The notes under the pieces were generated by a model, which was not told the origin of the DNA, did no database searches, and saw only the letters and a program-made list of their open reading frames with translations. Positions 24,864 through 32,473 of a stretch of DNA of 33,831 bases are shown piece after piece. Every line of letters begins with the position of its first letter. Position 1 is the first letter of the stretch. Source of the DNA: Chlorobium sp. (GTDB lineage Bacteria > Bacteroidota > Chlorobiia > Chlorobiales > Chlorobiaceae); assembly GCA_005843805.1 (NCBI GenBank), contig SZXY01000098.1:1-33831 (forward strand), written 5' to 3'. The position numbers and the translations under genes were made by a program.

Positions 24864-27857
24864 TCAGATGGACAGATTTTCAGAGTCTCCGAAAGATAAA
24901 GAATGACTGGGCCGAACCACCCGAAAACCAACATCGTAGTACCAGTAGCTCACCGGATGAATGCTGAGCCGGAAGGAGCAACGCAGATAATCAGAAGCGT
25001 AGCCCCAGGAACCGCCGCGCACCGAGCGGGCGGGATTCAAATCTTTTTTTGGCGTATTTTCATCGTAAAGGCTTTCTGTCCACTCCCACACATTGCCTGC
25101 CATATCGTAAAGTCCTTCCGGTGTTGCGCCTTCGGGATAACGACCAACAGGTGTCGTTGCGCCAACATTGTTTCCGAAATTAGCCAATTTTGAGCTTGGA
25201 GCCCCCCTCTTTTTAGGCCAAGGATAATCTCGAACTTTCTTGCCGACTGTTCCTTGCTGGCCCCCTGCTACCCACTCCCACTCAATCTCGGTGGGAAGCC
25301 GGTAAAGCGCTTTATCTCCTTCAAGCAACGAGAGCCAAAGGCAATAGGCTTGGGCAGCATACCATGTTACCGCAACCACGGGTTGATCCTCCCCGTCAAA
25401 TTTGCGTTCTTCATCATAGCCCGATCGAAACAGAGCGGCATTGTTTCCATTACCTTTCTCAAGGTAGTTACCAAACCCGGGCCCCCATGTATTGTTGTTT
25501 GCAATGGTATTCAGCTCTGCACACAATGCGGAGTCCTTTGCCTGTAACGAAGCAATGAAAGAACGGTAGAGCTTGTTGGTTACAGGATACTTGGCAACAT
25601 AGAGATCCTCGACCTGCTCCTTCTTTTCTTTATACGAGTAGATATAGCTTCCGCCTGATATCCTTATATACTCCGCATTATGCTCATTCGGGTTGCGAAA
25701 AGAAGGCTGACGATCTTTCAGGATAATCCGGGAAACAGTAACGACCGAAGAGATTTTTTCCCCGCTTTTGGTTTTTTGCAGTTCAGATGCCCGCTTCAGG
25801 TCAACCAGAGCAAGCAACACCTCTTCAGCCCGATCAGCAATATCCTTGTTTTTCGCAAGACCATCCACCCGGAATTGCTGCAGGGCGTTGAGGGCAGCAG
25901 GTTCCCCTATTGCTTTAAGACAATCGAGTATCACCCGCTGGCGACCAGCCTTGTTTGAGCCATCCTGAAGTTTTTTACATAAAGCATCAACCTTCTTGAG
26001 GGGTGCTTCCTCAATGATACTCTGCAGCAGCGACTGCTGCTCTGACGTCAACTCTTCGCTCTGCGGAGAGTTGAGAAGCTTTTCCATAAAAAGATCGAAT
26101 ATCTCCTCATCTTCCTGGGCTATAAAAAATTTAATCGGTTCATTCCACCAGTCAACTCCAAAAACGGAAACAAGCTTATCGAGAGAGCCTGTGGTTCTCG
26201 CCACTTTTTTGACAAGTTGAACACCTGCAAGATATTCCCGAAATGATTTATGTCTGAATTCATAAAAATCCACATCTTCATTTATCAACAAGCCAGCTCT
26301 TTTTACAAGAAAATCGCAGAAGGCTTCAGCAGAAAGTGGCTGAGCGGAAATAATGTACTGAAGTCGCTCCTGCATTTTTTGATGCATAGCCCCTTTCTCT
26401 GCCTTGTCTGTATTCAACTCCTCCTGCATCCAAAGAGAAACTGGGCCAAGCACCTTTCGAGCGTCATCTGCCGGAAGAATGGCGGGAATCCCTCTGCGCT
26501 CATCCCTCAGTTCCAGCAAATAATCAAGTACAGCATTGTAAAGTTTTACCCTGCTCTTGGGCAGGAATTCCCGCTCTTTCCAGAGAATTGCCATGATCTG
26601 CAAAATCATCGGCACTGCGGCAAGTTGTCGCAACCCCTTGTTTTTATCTTCCTTCAGGTGCGCAACAATCTTTCTGGTTTGTTCTTCTGCTTTAGCCTTC
26701 TGCTGCCGTTGCCACTCTTTTTTGTCAATCTGTTTCTCACTGGGTTCTTTCAGAAAAACCGCTGTGAACCAATTCTTTAAAAATCGCTCCTGCTGTTGAG
26801 GCGTAAAGTCTTTTACATCGGCCCGTTCGTATTCAGCCGCAATCTCAATTCGTTCATCTTTATTATATCCTGTTGCTCGGGATGTTACCACAAAATAGGC
26901 ATCGCTGAACCCGCTCCAGGCGGTATCAATCCACTTGCACGCTTCTCTTCTTTCGGCAGTATTGCTGATTTCATCAAGCCCGTCAAGTAAAACAAGGGAG
27001 GTTCCTCTATGAAGCCACTCTTCGAAAAGCTCCTCCTGAATTGTCTGGTGATGCTTTTTTGCCCAGCGAGCAAGATTGGTTGGCAACGAATCATAACAGC
27101 CTTTTGCATCACGGACAAGGTCGCGCAACGGAAGATAAAAAACGCTGACTGGCCCGGAAAAACCAAGCCTCGTGAGGTGCTTCTGCTTGAGGGCACACAT
27201 TGCATAATACTTTAGCAACGTTGTTTTTCCTGCACCAGGATCACCAATAACCAGCAGCATCCGGCGCTGCTCTTTAAACGCCTGCTGCATAACATTGTCA
27301 GGAGTCATTGGCAGTTCACCCTCGTGCGCTATCTTGCTACCACCCTCTCCATAATCCTTGTCCAGACCTTGACTCCGAAAAAAACTAAGCGGTACAAAGG
27401 TATCGTCGTCAAGGTTGACCTGAACATTCTCAACACCCGGCAAGCCAAGCATTCGGATGTAACCCAACTCTTTTCTTAAAGTTTCATGGTACCTTTTTTT
27501 CTTTTTGCCCGTGTCACAGTAACGTCGCCATTCGGGGTAGATAAATTTAACAACAGCCCATATACCTCCTCCTGTAACAACAAAGATTGTACCAAGAAGC
27601 TTTAGTGTGTCTCCCATGCTCATACCTGCGGCAACACTCTGAACATCAGCATTGTTTTGTTGTTTACCCCTCAAACCTTGCCCGGCAAGCGAATCCGACT
27701 TGTTGCCCGGTTGAACTCCGCCAGATACCACCGCTGGCTCAACCCCGGTACTCTTCGCACCAACCTCTTTTCCATAACCGACACCAACAGTGACTGCATA
27801 AATGAACAGGCCGAGCCAGAGCACCCTCACTATCCTCGCAAAAGAAGTAACTCTCAT
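24864..27857 (-). CDS. Membrane-anchored NACHT ATPase with DGR-type FGE-sulfatase (C-type-lectin-like) variable domain
   Basis: The 997-residue product starts with a signal-anchor helix (about 8-28), a polar linker, and a second TM (about 85-105, LLGTIFVVTGGGIWAVVKFIYP). A NACHT ATPase follows: Walker A GDPGAGKTT (about 206) and Walker B/metal motif LVLLDGLDEIS (about 294) with VVTSRATGY as sensor region. HEAT-like helices fill about 430-720. From about 730 to the end is an FGE-sulfatase domain (RISGGSYIYSYKEKKEQVE, RLPTEIEWEWVAGG, GLYDMAGNVWEWTESLYDEN). Its last 55 residues hold variable region VR1. NACHT proteins are typically oligomerising immune/conflict sensors, so the FGE domain would bind a ligand; that is inference. 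The gene starts with ATGA overlap to a 39-codon ORF. Only the far C-terminus is DGR-like; the rest resembles its paralogue. Confidence 0.9.
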   Translation of the reverse strand: MRVTSFARIVRVLWLGLFIYAVTVGVGYGKEVGAKSTGVEPAVVSGGVQPGNKSDSLAGQGLRGKQQNNADVQSVAAGMSMGDTLKLLGTIFVVTGGGIWAVVKFIYPEWRRYCDTGKKKKRYHETLRKELGYIRMLGLPGVENVQVNLDDDTFVPLSFFRSQGLDKDYGEGGSKIAHEGELPMTPDNVMQQAFKEQRRMLLVIGDPGAGKTTLLKYYAMCALKQKHLTRLGFSGPVSVFYLPLRDLVRDAKGCYDSLPTNLARWAKKHHQTIQEELFEEWLHRGTSLVLLDGLDEISNTAERREACKWIDTAWSGFSDAYFVVTSRATGYNKDERIEIAAEYERADVKDFTPQQQERFLKNWFTAVFLKEPSEKQIDKKEWQRQQKAKAEEQTRKIVAHLKEDKNKGLRQLAAVPMILQIMAILWKEREFLPKSRVKLYNAVLDYLLELRDERRGIPAILPADDARKVLGPVSLWMQEELNTDKAEKGAMHQKMQERLQYIISAQPLSAEAFCDFLVKRAGLLINEDVDFYEFRHKSFREYLAGVQLVKKVARTTGSLDKLVSVFGVDWWNEPIKFFIAQEDEEIFDLFMEKLLNSPQSEELTSEQQSLLQSIIEEAPLKKVDALCKKLQDGSNKAGRQRVILDCLKAIGEPAALNALQQFRVDGLAKNKDIADRAEEVLLALVDLKRASELQKTKSGEKISSVVTVSRIILKDRQPSFRNPNEHNAEYIRISGGSYIYSYKEKKEQVEDLYVAKYPVTNKLYRSFIASLQAKDSALCAELNTIANNNTWGPGFGNYLEKGNGNNAALFRSGYDEERKFDGEDQPVVAVTWYAAQAYCLWLSLLEGDKALYRLPTEIEWEWVAGGQQGTVGKKVRDYPWPKKRGAPSSKLANFGNNVGATTPVGRYPEGATPEGLYDMAGNVWEWTESLYDENTPKKDLNPARSVRGGSWGYASDYLRCSFRLSIHPVSYWYYDVGFRVVRPSHSLSFGDSENLSI
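24905..25034 (-). other. DGR variable repeat VR1
   Basis: This 130-bp block encodes about residues 941-984 (ARSVRGGSW...FRVVRPS) of the membrane-anchored NACHT protein. Against VR2 it has 15 mismatches, all at codon position 1 or 2 of 11 codons, and no synonymous change. Its coding-strand 3' end carries the unvarying GC-rich segment GGTTCGGCCC, which would be the initiation-of-mutagenic-homing (IMH) part. A 1-nt insertion follows directly (see findings). Confidence 0.88.
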
Positions 27858-27973
27858 AAATATTTCCAGTCAACCGTTAACAATGTTTTTTTCCTTGTTT
27901 CACTTCTGATTCCCAACGAGCGCAAAAGGTTGCGGGTATCGGCCTGCCGGGCAATTGTCATCTCTACAAGCAT
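27854..27973 (-). CDS. Small ORF coupled to the membrane-anchored NACHT gene
   Basis: A 39-residue frame (MLVEMTIARQADTRNLLRSLG...) ends in a TGA that overlaps the NACHT start codon (ATGA). It is basic and without a TM. The coupling suggests a leader or uORF; it may also be a chance frame. It is too short for the ORF track. Confidence 0.3.
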   Translation of the reverse strand: MLVEMTIARQADTRNLLRSLGIRSETRKKTLLTVDWKYL

Positions 27974-28035
27974 TACAGAGGTGAAAGAAACGTAAAGAAA
28001 TATAGCACAATCAATCAAAAACAAAAAAATAACTT

Positions 28036-28055
28036 GGGACGTTGTTCAATAGCAT
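28036..28055. repeat. Shared upstream motif, copy 1
   Basis: GGGACGTTGTTCAATAGCAT lies about 180 nt before the membrane-anchored NACHT start. It matches 18 of 20 positions of the motif directly before the other NACHT gene (31535). On the coding strand it reads ATGCTATTGAACAACGTCCC. Confidence 0.65.
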
Positions 28056-28109
28056 CAATAAATCACTAAAAGAATTCAGTCGAATATGCTTTTTGGCAAA
28101 TCTTCCGAG

Positions 28110-28337
28110 TCACAGTAAATGAAAAAAATGCTCAATTGCAGAGCTGGGGCTCTGCATTCCCGGCCTGCTCCAGAACTTATTGGCAACCCCCAACAGCTCG
28201 GTAAACTCCAGCACTGCATTTTCAAGCCGAACAGCAATGCTGAACCGGTAGCTTTTCGGAAATTTCCCCGTATGACACAGCAGCCATTTCGAAAAATCAT
28301 AGGCCCTTTTGATAATCAGCATTTCGTGATGCGGCAT
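28110..28337 (-). pseudogene. avd: Truncated avd-like (DGR accessory variability determinant) gene
   Basis: The ATG at 28337 gives 75 residues. Residues about 6-53 (LIIKRAYDFSKWLLCHTGKF... to ...LENAVLEFTELLGVANK) match the Avd pattern: Y.L.KWL...GKFPKS.RF.....R.ENA.LE..E.L. The family is about 110-120 residues and forms a four-helix bundle that helps the reverse transcriptase in mutagenic homing. Here the homology stops after about 50 residues, exactly where REP copy C is inserted, and the final residues (GMQSPSSAIEHFFHLL) are repeat-encoded. So this is a truncated remnant, although the frame is open. The longer ORF of the track (to 28424) begins in the heptamer array. The position behind VR2 is the canonical DGR order. 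Confidence 0.65.
28135..28163 (+). repeat. REP-like palindromic repeat, copy C (inside the avd remnant)
   Basis: TGCAGAG and CTCTGCA flank CTGGGG, then TTCCCGG follows. The stretch aligns with copies A and B but lies in the opposite orientation. Confidence 0.6.
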
Positions 28338-28347
28338 GGCGAAAAAA

Positions 28348-28396
28348 TTGACAATGGACAATGGACAGTGGACAGTGGACAGTGGACAGTGGACAA
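28348..28396. repeat. Seven-unit heptamer array behind the DUF4062-NACHT gene
   Basis: Tandem units TTGACAA, TGGACAA, four TGGACAG and TGGACAA, 49 bp, just upstream of the avd remnant on the coding strand. The three-unit array at 24801 begins with the same two units. Such short tandem heptamers are known in cyanobacteria and some other genomes. Confidence 0.9.
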
Positions 28397-28432
28397 AAGA
28401 CATTTCCCGCCCGACTTTGCTCAAAAAAAATC

Positions 28433-28472
28433 TTTTTCAGAGTTTCAGATGGTCAGATTTTCAGAGTTTCCG
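28433..28472 (-). repeat. TCTGA-rich flank directly behind VR2
   Basis: On the coding strand the segment after VR2 contains two CTCTGAAAA repeats and intervening CATCTGAA-like units; the stop codon of the NACHT gene lies inside it. The same flank follows VR1 at about 24853-24890. DGRs often carry a structured element at this place. Confidence 0.55.
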
Positions 28473-31400
28473 AAAGATAAAGAAGACTGGGCCGAACCAC
28501 CCGAAAACCAACATTGAAGTTCCAGTTGCTCTCCGGATGATAGAAGTCCCGGAAGGAGCAACGCAGATAATCAGAAAGGTTGTCCCAGGAACCGCCGCGC
28601 ACCGAGCGGGCGGGTTTCCAAAACTCATCTGACGTATTTTCATCGTAAAGAGTTTCCGTCCACTCCCACACATTGCCCGCCATATCGTAGAGCCCTTCCG
28701 GTGTGGCTCCTTCGGGATAACGGCCAACAGGTGTCGTTGCGCCTTCATGTTCATTATAGTTGGCAAGCAATTTTGACGGTTCTTTCTCTCCCCAAGGATA
28801 GCTTCTGTTCTCTTTTCCGGCGGCGGCATATTCCCACTCCATTTCCGATGGCAAGCGGTATAGGTCACAACTATTATTCTCCAGCAAAGAGAGCCATAGA
28901 CAATAGGCTTTTGCAGCATACCATGTTACACCCATCACTGGCTGATCATCTTTATTGAATCGTTTGTCGTTATTGTAATAAGATGTAAAAAGATTTGCTA
29001 TGTCTTTTTCACCCTTCAAATAACCACTGAATCCCGTGTCACTCTCTGCCATTGCAAGCAAGCGCTGTTTATAGCTTTCCAGAGGCAATGCATAATCGCC
29101 GGACGTTTTTCCTGTGTGCAGGTAACTGATGAATTGACGGTAAAGCCTGTTGGTCACCGTATATTTAGCCACATAGAGGTCGGGTAACGTTTCCTGTTGC
29201 TTCGTCACTGAGTAGGTGAAGGTGCCGCCTTTGATGAGAATATATTGATCGCCAAGTGTGTCCGAGAGCACTTCCGCAGAGCAGGGCAAATCCGTGGTTC
29301 CGGTGATCTCGCAGGCAAGACGCTGCATATCGGCCTCTTCGGTAATACCAGCATCAGAGAACTTTCGAACCGCTTCAAGGGCTTCGGGTTTGCCGATGGT
29401 TTTGAGGCATGAGAGAATGTAGCGCTGCCGGTTGGTTGTTGTCAGGGTATTCAGCAGCTTCTTTTGCAATGCTGTAATCTTCTTCTGAGGAGCTTCGTTT
29501 ATGATGGTAACGAGCAGATCCTGCTGCTTTTGCGTGAACTCCTTGCTGACCGGAGAGTCAAAAAGCTTTTGCATAAAGGCATCAAAAAGTCCGGCATCCG
29601 CCTGCCCGATAAAAAACCGGAGCGGTTCTTCCCACCAGTCGTCGCCGAAATGCTTGACCAAAGCGCCGAGAGAACGGGGGTTTGAGTTCATTTTTTTCTC
29701 GAGCTGAACTCCAGCCATGTACTCCCTGAATGATTTATGCCGGAAGAGGTACTCCCTTTCGCCATACTCGACAAGCAGCCCTGCACGGTCAACAAGGTTT
29801 TGGCAAAACTCCGGTGCAGTGGGTGCCTCTTTGAGCGTATCCAGCTCCTGCTGCATCTGTTGCTGCATCCCGCTTCTGGAAGCTTCATCTTTTTTCAGTT
29901 CCTCCTGCATCCAGAGCGAAACCGGCGTCAGCACCCGCCGTGCATCTTTGGCGGAAAGCAGTGGGAAAAGCTCCTTTTGACGGTCACGATAGTCAAGGAT
30001 ATAGTTCAGTGCTGCGTCATAAAGCTCCACACGAGTTAACGGCAGATATTGACGCTCTTTCCAGAGAATGGCCATAATCTGCAGGAGCATGGGCACGGCG
30101 GCAAGTAACTGCAGGCTCTTGTTCTCCTCTTTTGCCAAAAAGGCAATAATAGTTTCGGCTTTTTTTCGGGCTTTTCCCTGCTGCCGGGCTTCCCACTCCT
30201 CATGAGTTAATTTTGAAGAAGGCAGTTCACGCAGAAAGGCTGCCTGAAACCACTTCTCCAGAAATTCCGCCTGCTGCTCCTGCGTAAAGTCCATGATATC
30301 GGCCCGAACATGGCGCGACCTCAGCTCGATGCCATCTCCTTTCCTGTACCCCGTACTTCGGGAGGTTACCACTACGCATGCTTTCGTAAATCCGGTAACA
30401 ATCCGGTCAATCCAGTCACACGCCTTTATTCTCGCTGCGGGATCACTGATTTCATCGAGCCCGTCAAGCAAGACCAATGTTACCCTGTGATGCAGCCAGT
30501 CGGAAAAAAAGGAGTCCGAAACACCGAGCGCACGCCCCTCAGACCACGCCGACAAGTTCTTCGGCAGTGAGTCGTAGTCGCCACTTGCGGTTGTAATGAG
30601 CTCGCGCAACGGAAGGTAGAGCACCACCACAGGCTTGCTGAAACCAAGCTTTTTATACCCCTCGTTTTCAAGGCAAGAGAGCGCGTAATGCTTCAGGAGT
30701 GTTGTTTTTCCTGAACCAGGATCGCCAACCACAAGCAGAAGCCGGTTCTTCTTAAACACCAGACTCATCACCTCTTCAGGAGAGCGACTTTGCGACTCCT
30801 TTTGCCATTCATGCAAAGCTTCCGGCATGAATCGCTTCTCGCCACGCCATGTATCAGAAAGATGCAACGAGACAAAGGTATCGGTCAAGGTGACCGGAAT
30901 GCTCTCGAGCGCATGGGTACCGAGAAGGCTTGTTGTGCCAAGTTCCTCCTCAAGAGCACTCTGGTATCGCTCTAAAGCTTCTTCGGCACTCAACGGCACC
31001 ACAACCTCTTCAACGCCTTCCCCACCGCTACCAGAACAAAACCACCTGCGCACCTGCATATCGAGATGATGAACAAGCTTGTCTCGAAACTGGTGGCAAT
31101 CATCATACTCCACAACCAGTGCACGCTTTTGTATCGATGCCCTGAACTTTTCAAGCTTCGTTTCCTGCTTTTTATCAACCTTTTTTCGCGAAATGGGAGC
31201 ATTGGAAAAATAAAGCATCACCTTTTTGCCCATTGTCAACATCCGCTGCACCTCCTCAACCGCACCACCGGGAGCTACACCGGTAGGAGTACCAATCTTC
31301 GTCCAGAAAATACCGATGGCAAAATCACAGTTATCGACAATCTGGCGATTGATAATCCCCTGCGTCCGATCCCCGGAATCAGGAGCGGTATGCGATTCCC

Positions 31401-31530
31401 ACAGCACCGCATCCAGCGTCAATTGCCGCTCCTCACTGTTGCGAATATTCCACTCCTTGATCACCGTTTCAGCAATCAGCCGCTCATCAGCAACATCAGA
31501 GGGCGACGCAATGAGAACCTTTATTTTCAT
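28453..31530 (-). CDS. DUF4062-NACHT ATPase with DGR-type FGE-sulfatase variable domain
   Basis: The 1025-residue protein begins with a TIR-like DUF4062 domain (MKIKVLIASPSDVADERLIA; about 1-165), no signal peptide. A NACHT module follows with Walker A GDPGSGKTT (about 268) and Walker B LVLLDGLDEIS (about 350), then HEAT-like helices (to about 750), then the FGE-sulfatase domain from about 760 (QYILIKGGTFTYS, GVTWYAAKAYCLWLSLLENN, GLYDMAGNVWEWTETLYDEN). The C-terminal VR2 covers about 972-1015. It is homologous over NACHT and FGE parts to the 24864-27857 product but has a different N-terminus (effector-type module), so the two could signal differently. NACHT-based systems with such domains are known as immune ATPases; the ligand is unknown. 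The ATG lacks a good SD but the DUF4062 start fits the family. VR2, heptamers and the avd remnant follow directly. Confidence 0.9.
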   Translation of the reverse strand: MKIKVLIASPSDVADERLIAETVIKEWNIRNSEERQLTLDAVLWESHTAPDSGDRTQGIINRQIVDNCDFAIGIFWTKIGTPTGVAPGGAVEEVQRMLTMGKKVMLYFSNAPISRKKVDKKQETKLEKFRASIQKRALVVEYDDCHQFRDKLVHHLDMQVRRWFCSGSGGEGVEEVVVPLSAEEALERYQSALEEELGTTSLLGTHALESIPVTLTDTFVSLHLSDTWRGEKRFMPEALHEWQKESQSRSPEEVMSLVFKKNRLLLVVGDPGSGKTTLLKHYALSCLENEGYKKLGFSKPVVVLYLPLRELITTASGDYDSLPKNLSAWSEGRALGVSDSFFSDWLHHRVTLVLLDGLDEISDPAARIKACDWIDRIVTGFTKACVVVTSRSTGYRKGDGIELRSRHVRADIMDFTQEQQAEFLEKWFQAAFLRELPSSKLTHEEWEARQQGKARKKAETIIAFLAKEENKSLQLLAAVPMLLQIMAILWKERQYLPLTRVELYDAALNYILDYRDRQKELFPLLSAKDARRVLTPVSLWMQEELKKDEASRSGMQQQMQQELDTLKEAPTAPEFCQNLVDRAGLLVEYGEREYLFRHKSFREYMAGVQLEKKMNSNPRSLGALVKHFGDDWWEEPLRFFIGQADAGLFDAFMQKLFDSPVSKEFTQKQQDLLVTIINEAPQKKITALQKKLLNTLTTTNRQRYILSCLKTIGKPEALEAVRKFSDAGITEEADMQRLACEITGTTDLPCSAEVLSDTLGDQYILIKGGTFTYSVTKQQETLPDLYVAKYTVTNRLYRQFISYLHTGKTSGDYALPLESYKQRLLAMAESDTGFSGYLKGEKDIANLFTSYYNNDKRFNKDDQPVMGVTWYAAKAYCLWLSLLENNSCDLYRLPSEMEWEYAAAGKENRSYPWGEKEPSKLLANYNEHEGATTPVGRYPEGATPEGLYDMAGNVWEWTETLYDENTSDEFWKPARSVRGGSWDNLSDYLRCSFRDFYHPESNWNFNVGFRVVRPSLLYLSETLKI
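28485..28614 (-). other. DGR variable repeat VR2
   Basis: 130 bp equal in length to VR1, encoding about residues 972-1015 (ARSVRGGSW...FRVVRPS). It contains 15 non-synonymous differences from VR1 limited to codon positions 1 and 2, e.g. GAC/CTC, TTC/AGC, AAC/TAC. 11 of the 15 sites have an A in one copy (coding strand), as expected if the template holds A at these sites. The flanking coding sequence carries third-position differences, so the block is selectively homogenised. Confidence 0.88.
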
Positions 31531-31534
31531 ATAG

Positions 31535-31554
31535 GGGACGTTGTTCGATAGGAT
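31535..31554. repeat. Shared upstream motif, copy 2
   Basis: GGGACGTTGTTCGATAGGAT stands 4 nt before the start of the DUF4062-NACHT gene and matches the motif at 28036 in 18 of 20 positions. It may be a regulatory site or the end of a mobile repeat. Confidence 0.65.
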
Positions 31555-31785
31555 AAGAAGTCAAAGAGTAAATGTTCTTGCACGTATACCAAAAACGATG
31601 AAAGAAAAGTATTTTAATATACAACAATCGCCACATAACAGAAAATCCCCAAAGTATGGGACGATCTTCATTTCACTCAGTTGCACATTTTTCAGGCAGA
31701 AAAAATCTTCCGCTCTCACTCAGAAAGCCACATTTCTAATCAATATACCTCTCTAAATGTTTCTGTCCGTTCACCAAAGACCAGG

Positions 31786-32421
31786 TTATTCCTGCACCAT
31801 AGAAGGTACCGAACGCTTAAAGTGGCAGTAAATAAACTTTTGAGCTGCTCCGGCAGGCGTATGGTGCTCCTCTCTTTCATGCTTGACCAAAGTAAATGCC
31901 TTGCCCAACTCTGCCTGAAGTTCTGATAGGGAGTAACGTCTCACCGGCAAACCACTGCACTGAAGCGGACCATCCTCTGCAAAAGTGGCAATAATAAGCT
32001 GCCCTTCCGGTTTGACTGCACGAAGAAGCAAAGAGAGATATGCCTTTCGCTCTTGCTCTGTGGTCAGAAAATGAAAAACTGCACGATCGTGCCAGAGATC
32101 ATAAGCATGGGCTGGCAGGGTGATGTCGGTGATATTTGCTTCAATCCAGGTAACGTTTTCAGCCCGTTCACCAAGTCGCACCTTCGCCTGAGAAAGGGCT
32201 GAAGCGGAAAGGTCAAGCACCGTCAACGATGAATAACCTTCGCGAAGCAGGTCATCAACCAGAGTAGAAGCACCTCCGCCCACGTCAATAATTGAAGCGC
32301 CAAGCGGCAAACCAGCCTCCCTGACAAGACGAAGTGAGAGATCTGCATGTTCCTGATACCAGCTTACCGCATCAGCAGGTTTGGTGGCATAGACTTTTTC
32401 CCAGTGCTCTTTGGGCTGCAT
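31786..32421 (-). CDS. Class I SAM-dependent methyltransferase (small)
   Basis: The 211-residue protein has motif I IIDVGGGASTLVDDLL (about 44), an acidic strand end VLDLSASALSQAK (about 70), motif IV-like YDLWHDRAVFHFL (about 106), and PEGQLIIATF (about 137). It resembles thiopurine-methyltransferase/UbiE-type enzymes of small-molecule substrates. The N-terminus (MQPKEHWEKVYATKPADAVSWYQEH) is typical of this subgroup. It is leftward, 52 nt behind the Coa1-like gene, so they may share a transcript. Confidence 0.88.
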   Translation of the reverse strand: MQPKEHWEKVYATKPADAVSWYQEHADLSLRLVREAGLPLGASIIDVGGGASTLVDDLLREGYSSLTVLDLSASALSQAKVRLGERAENVTWIEANITDITLPAHAYDLWHDRAVFHFLTTEQERKAYLSLLLRAVKPEGQLIIATFAEDGPLQCSGLPVRRYSLSELQAELGKAFTLVKHEREEHHTPAGAAQKFIYCHFKRSVPSMVQE

Positions 32422-32473
32422 TGTGACTCAATTGGGTTAAAGGCAACTTCTTGAGGGATTAACCTTTACGCAG

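Noticed and set aside
28348-28396. Possible CRISPR array
   Set aside because: Seven-base units without spacers; a simple tandem repeat, not CRISPR.
28338-28424. N-terminal extension of the avd ORF (VHCPLSTVHCPLS...)
   Set aside because: It is the translation of the heptamer array, so the ATG at 28337 is preferred.
28119-28517. 132-residue plus-strand ORF across the avd remnant and VR2 end
   Set aside because: It is antisense to the avd remnant and NACHT end, and includes the translated heptamers.
31541-31756. 71-residue plus-strand ORF in front of the DUF4062-NACHT gene
   Set aside because: Starts with TTG inside the shared 20-bp motif, has no ribosome-binding site and no recognised family.
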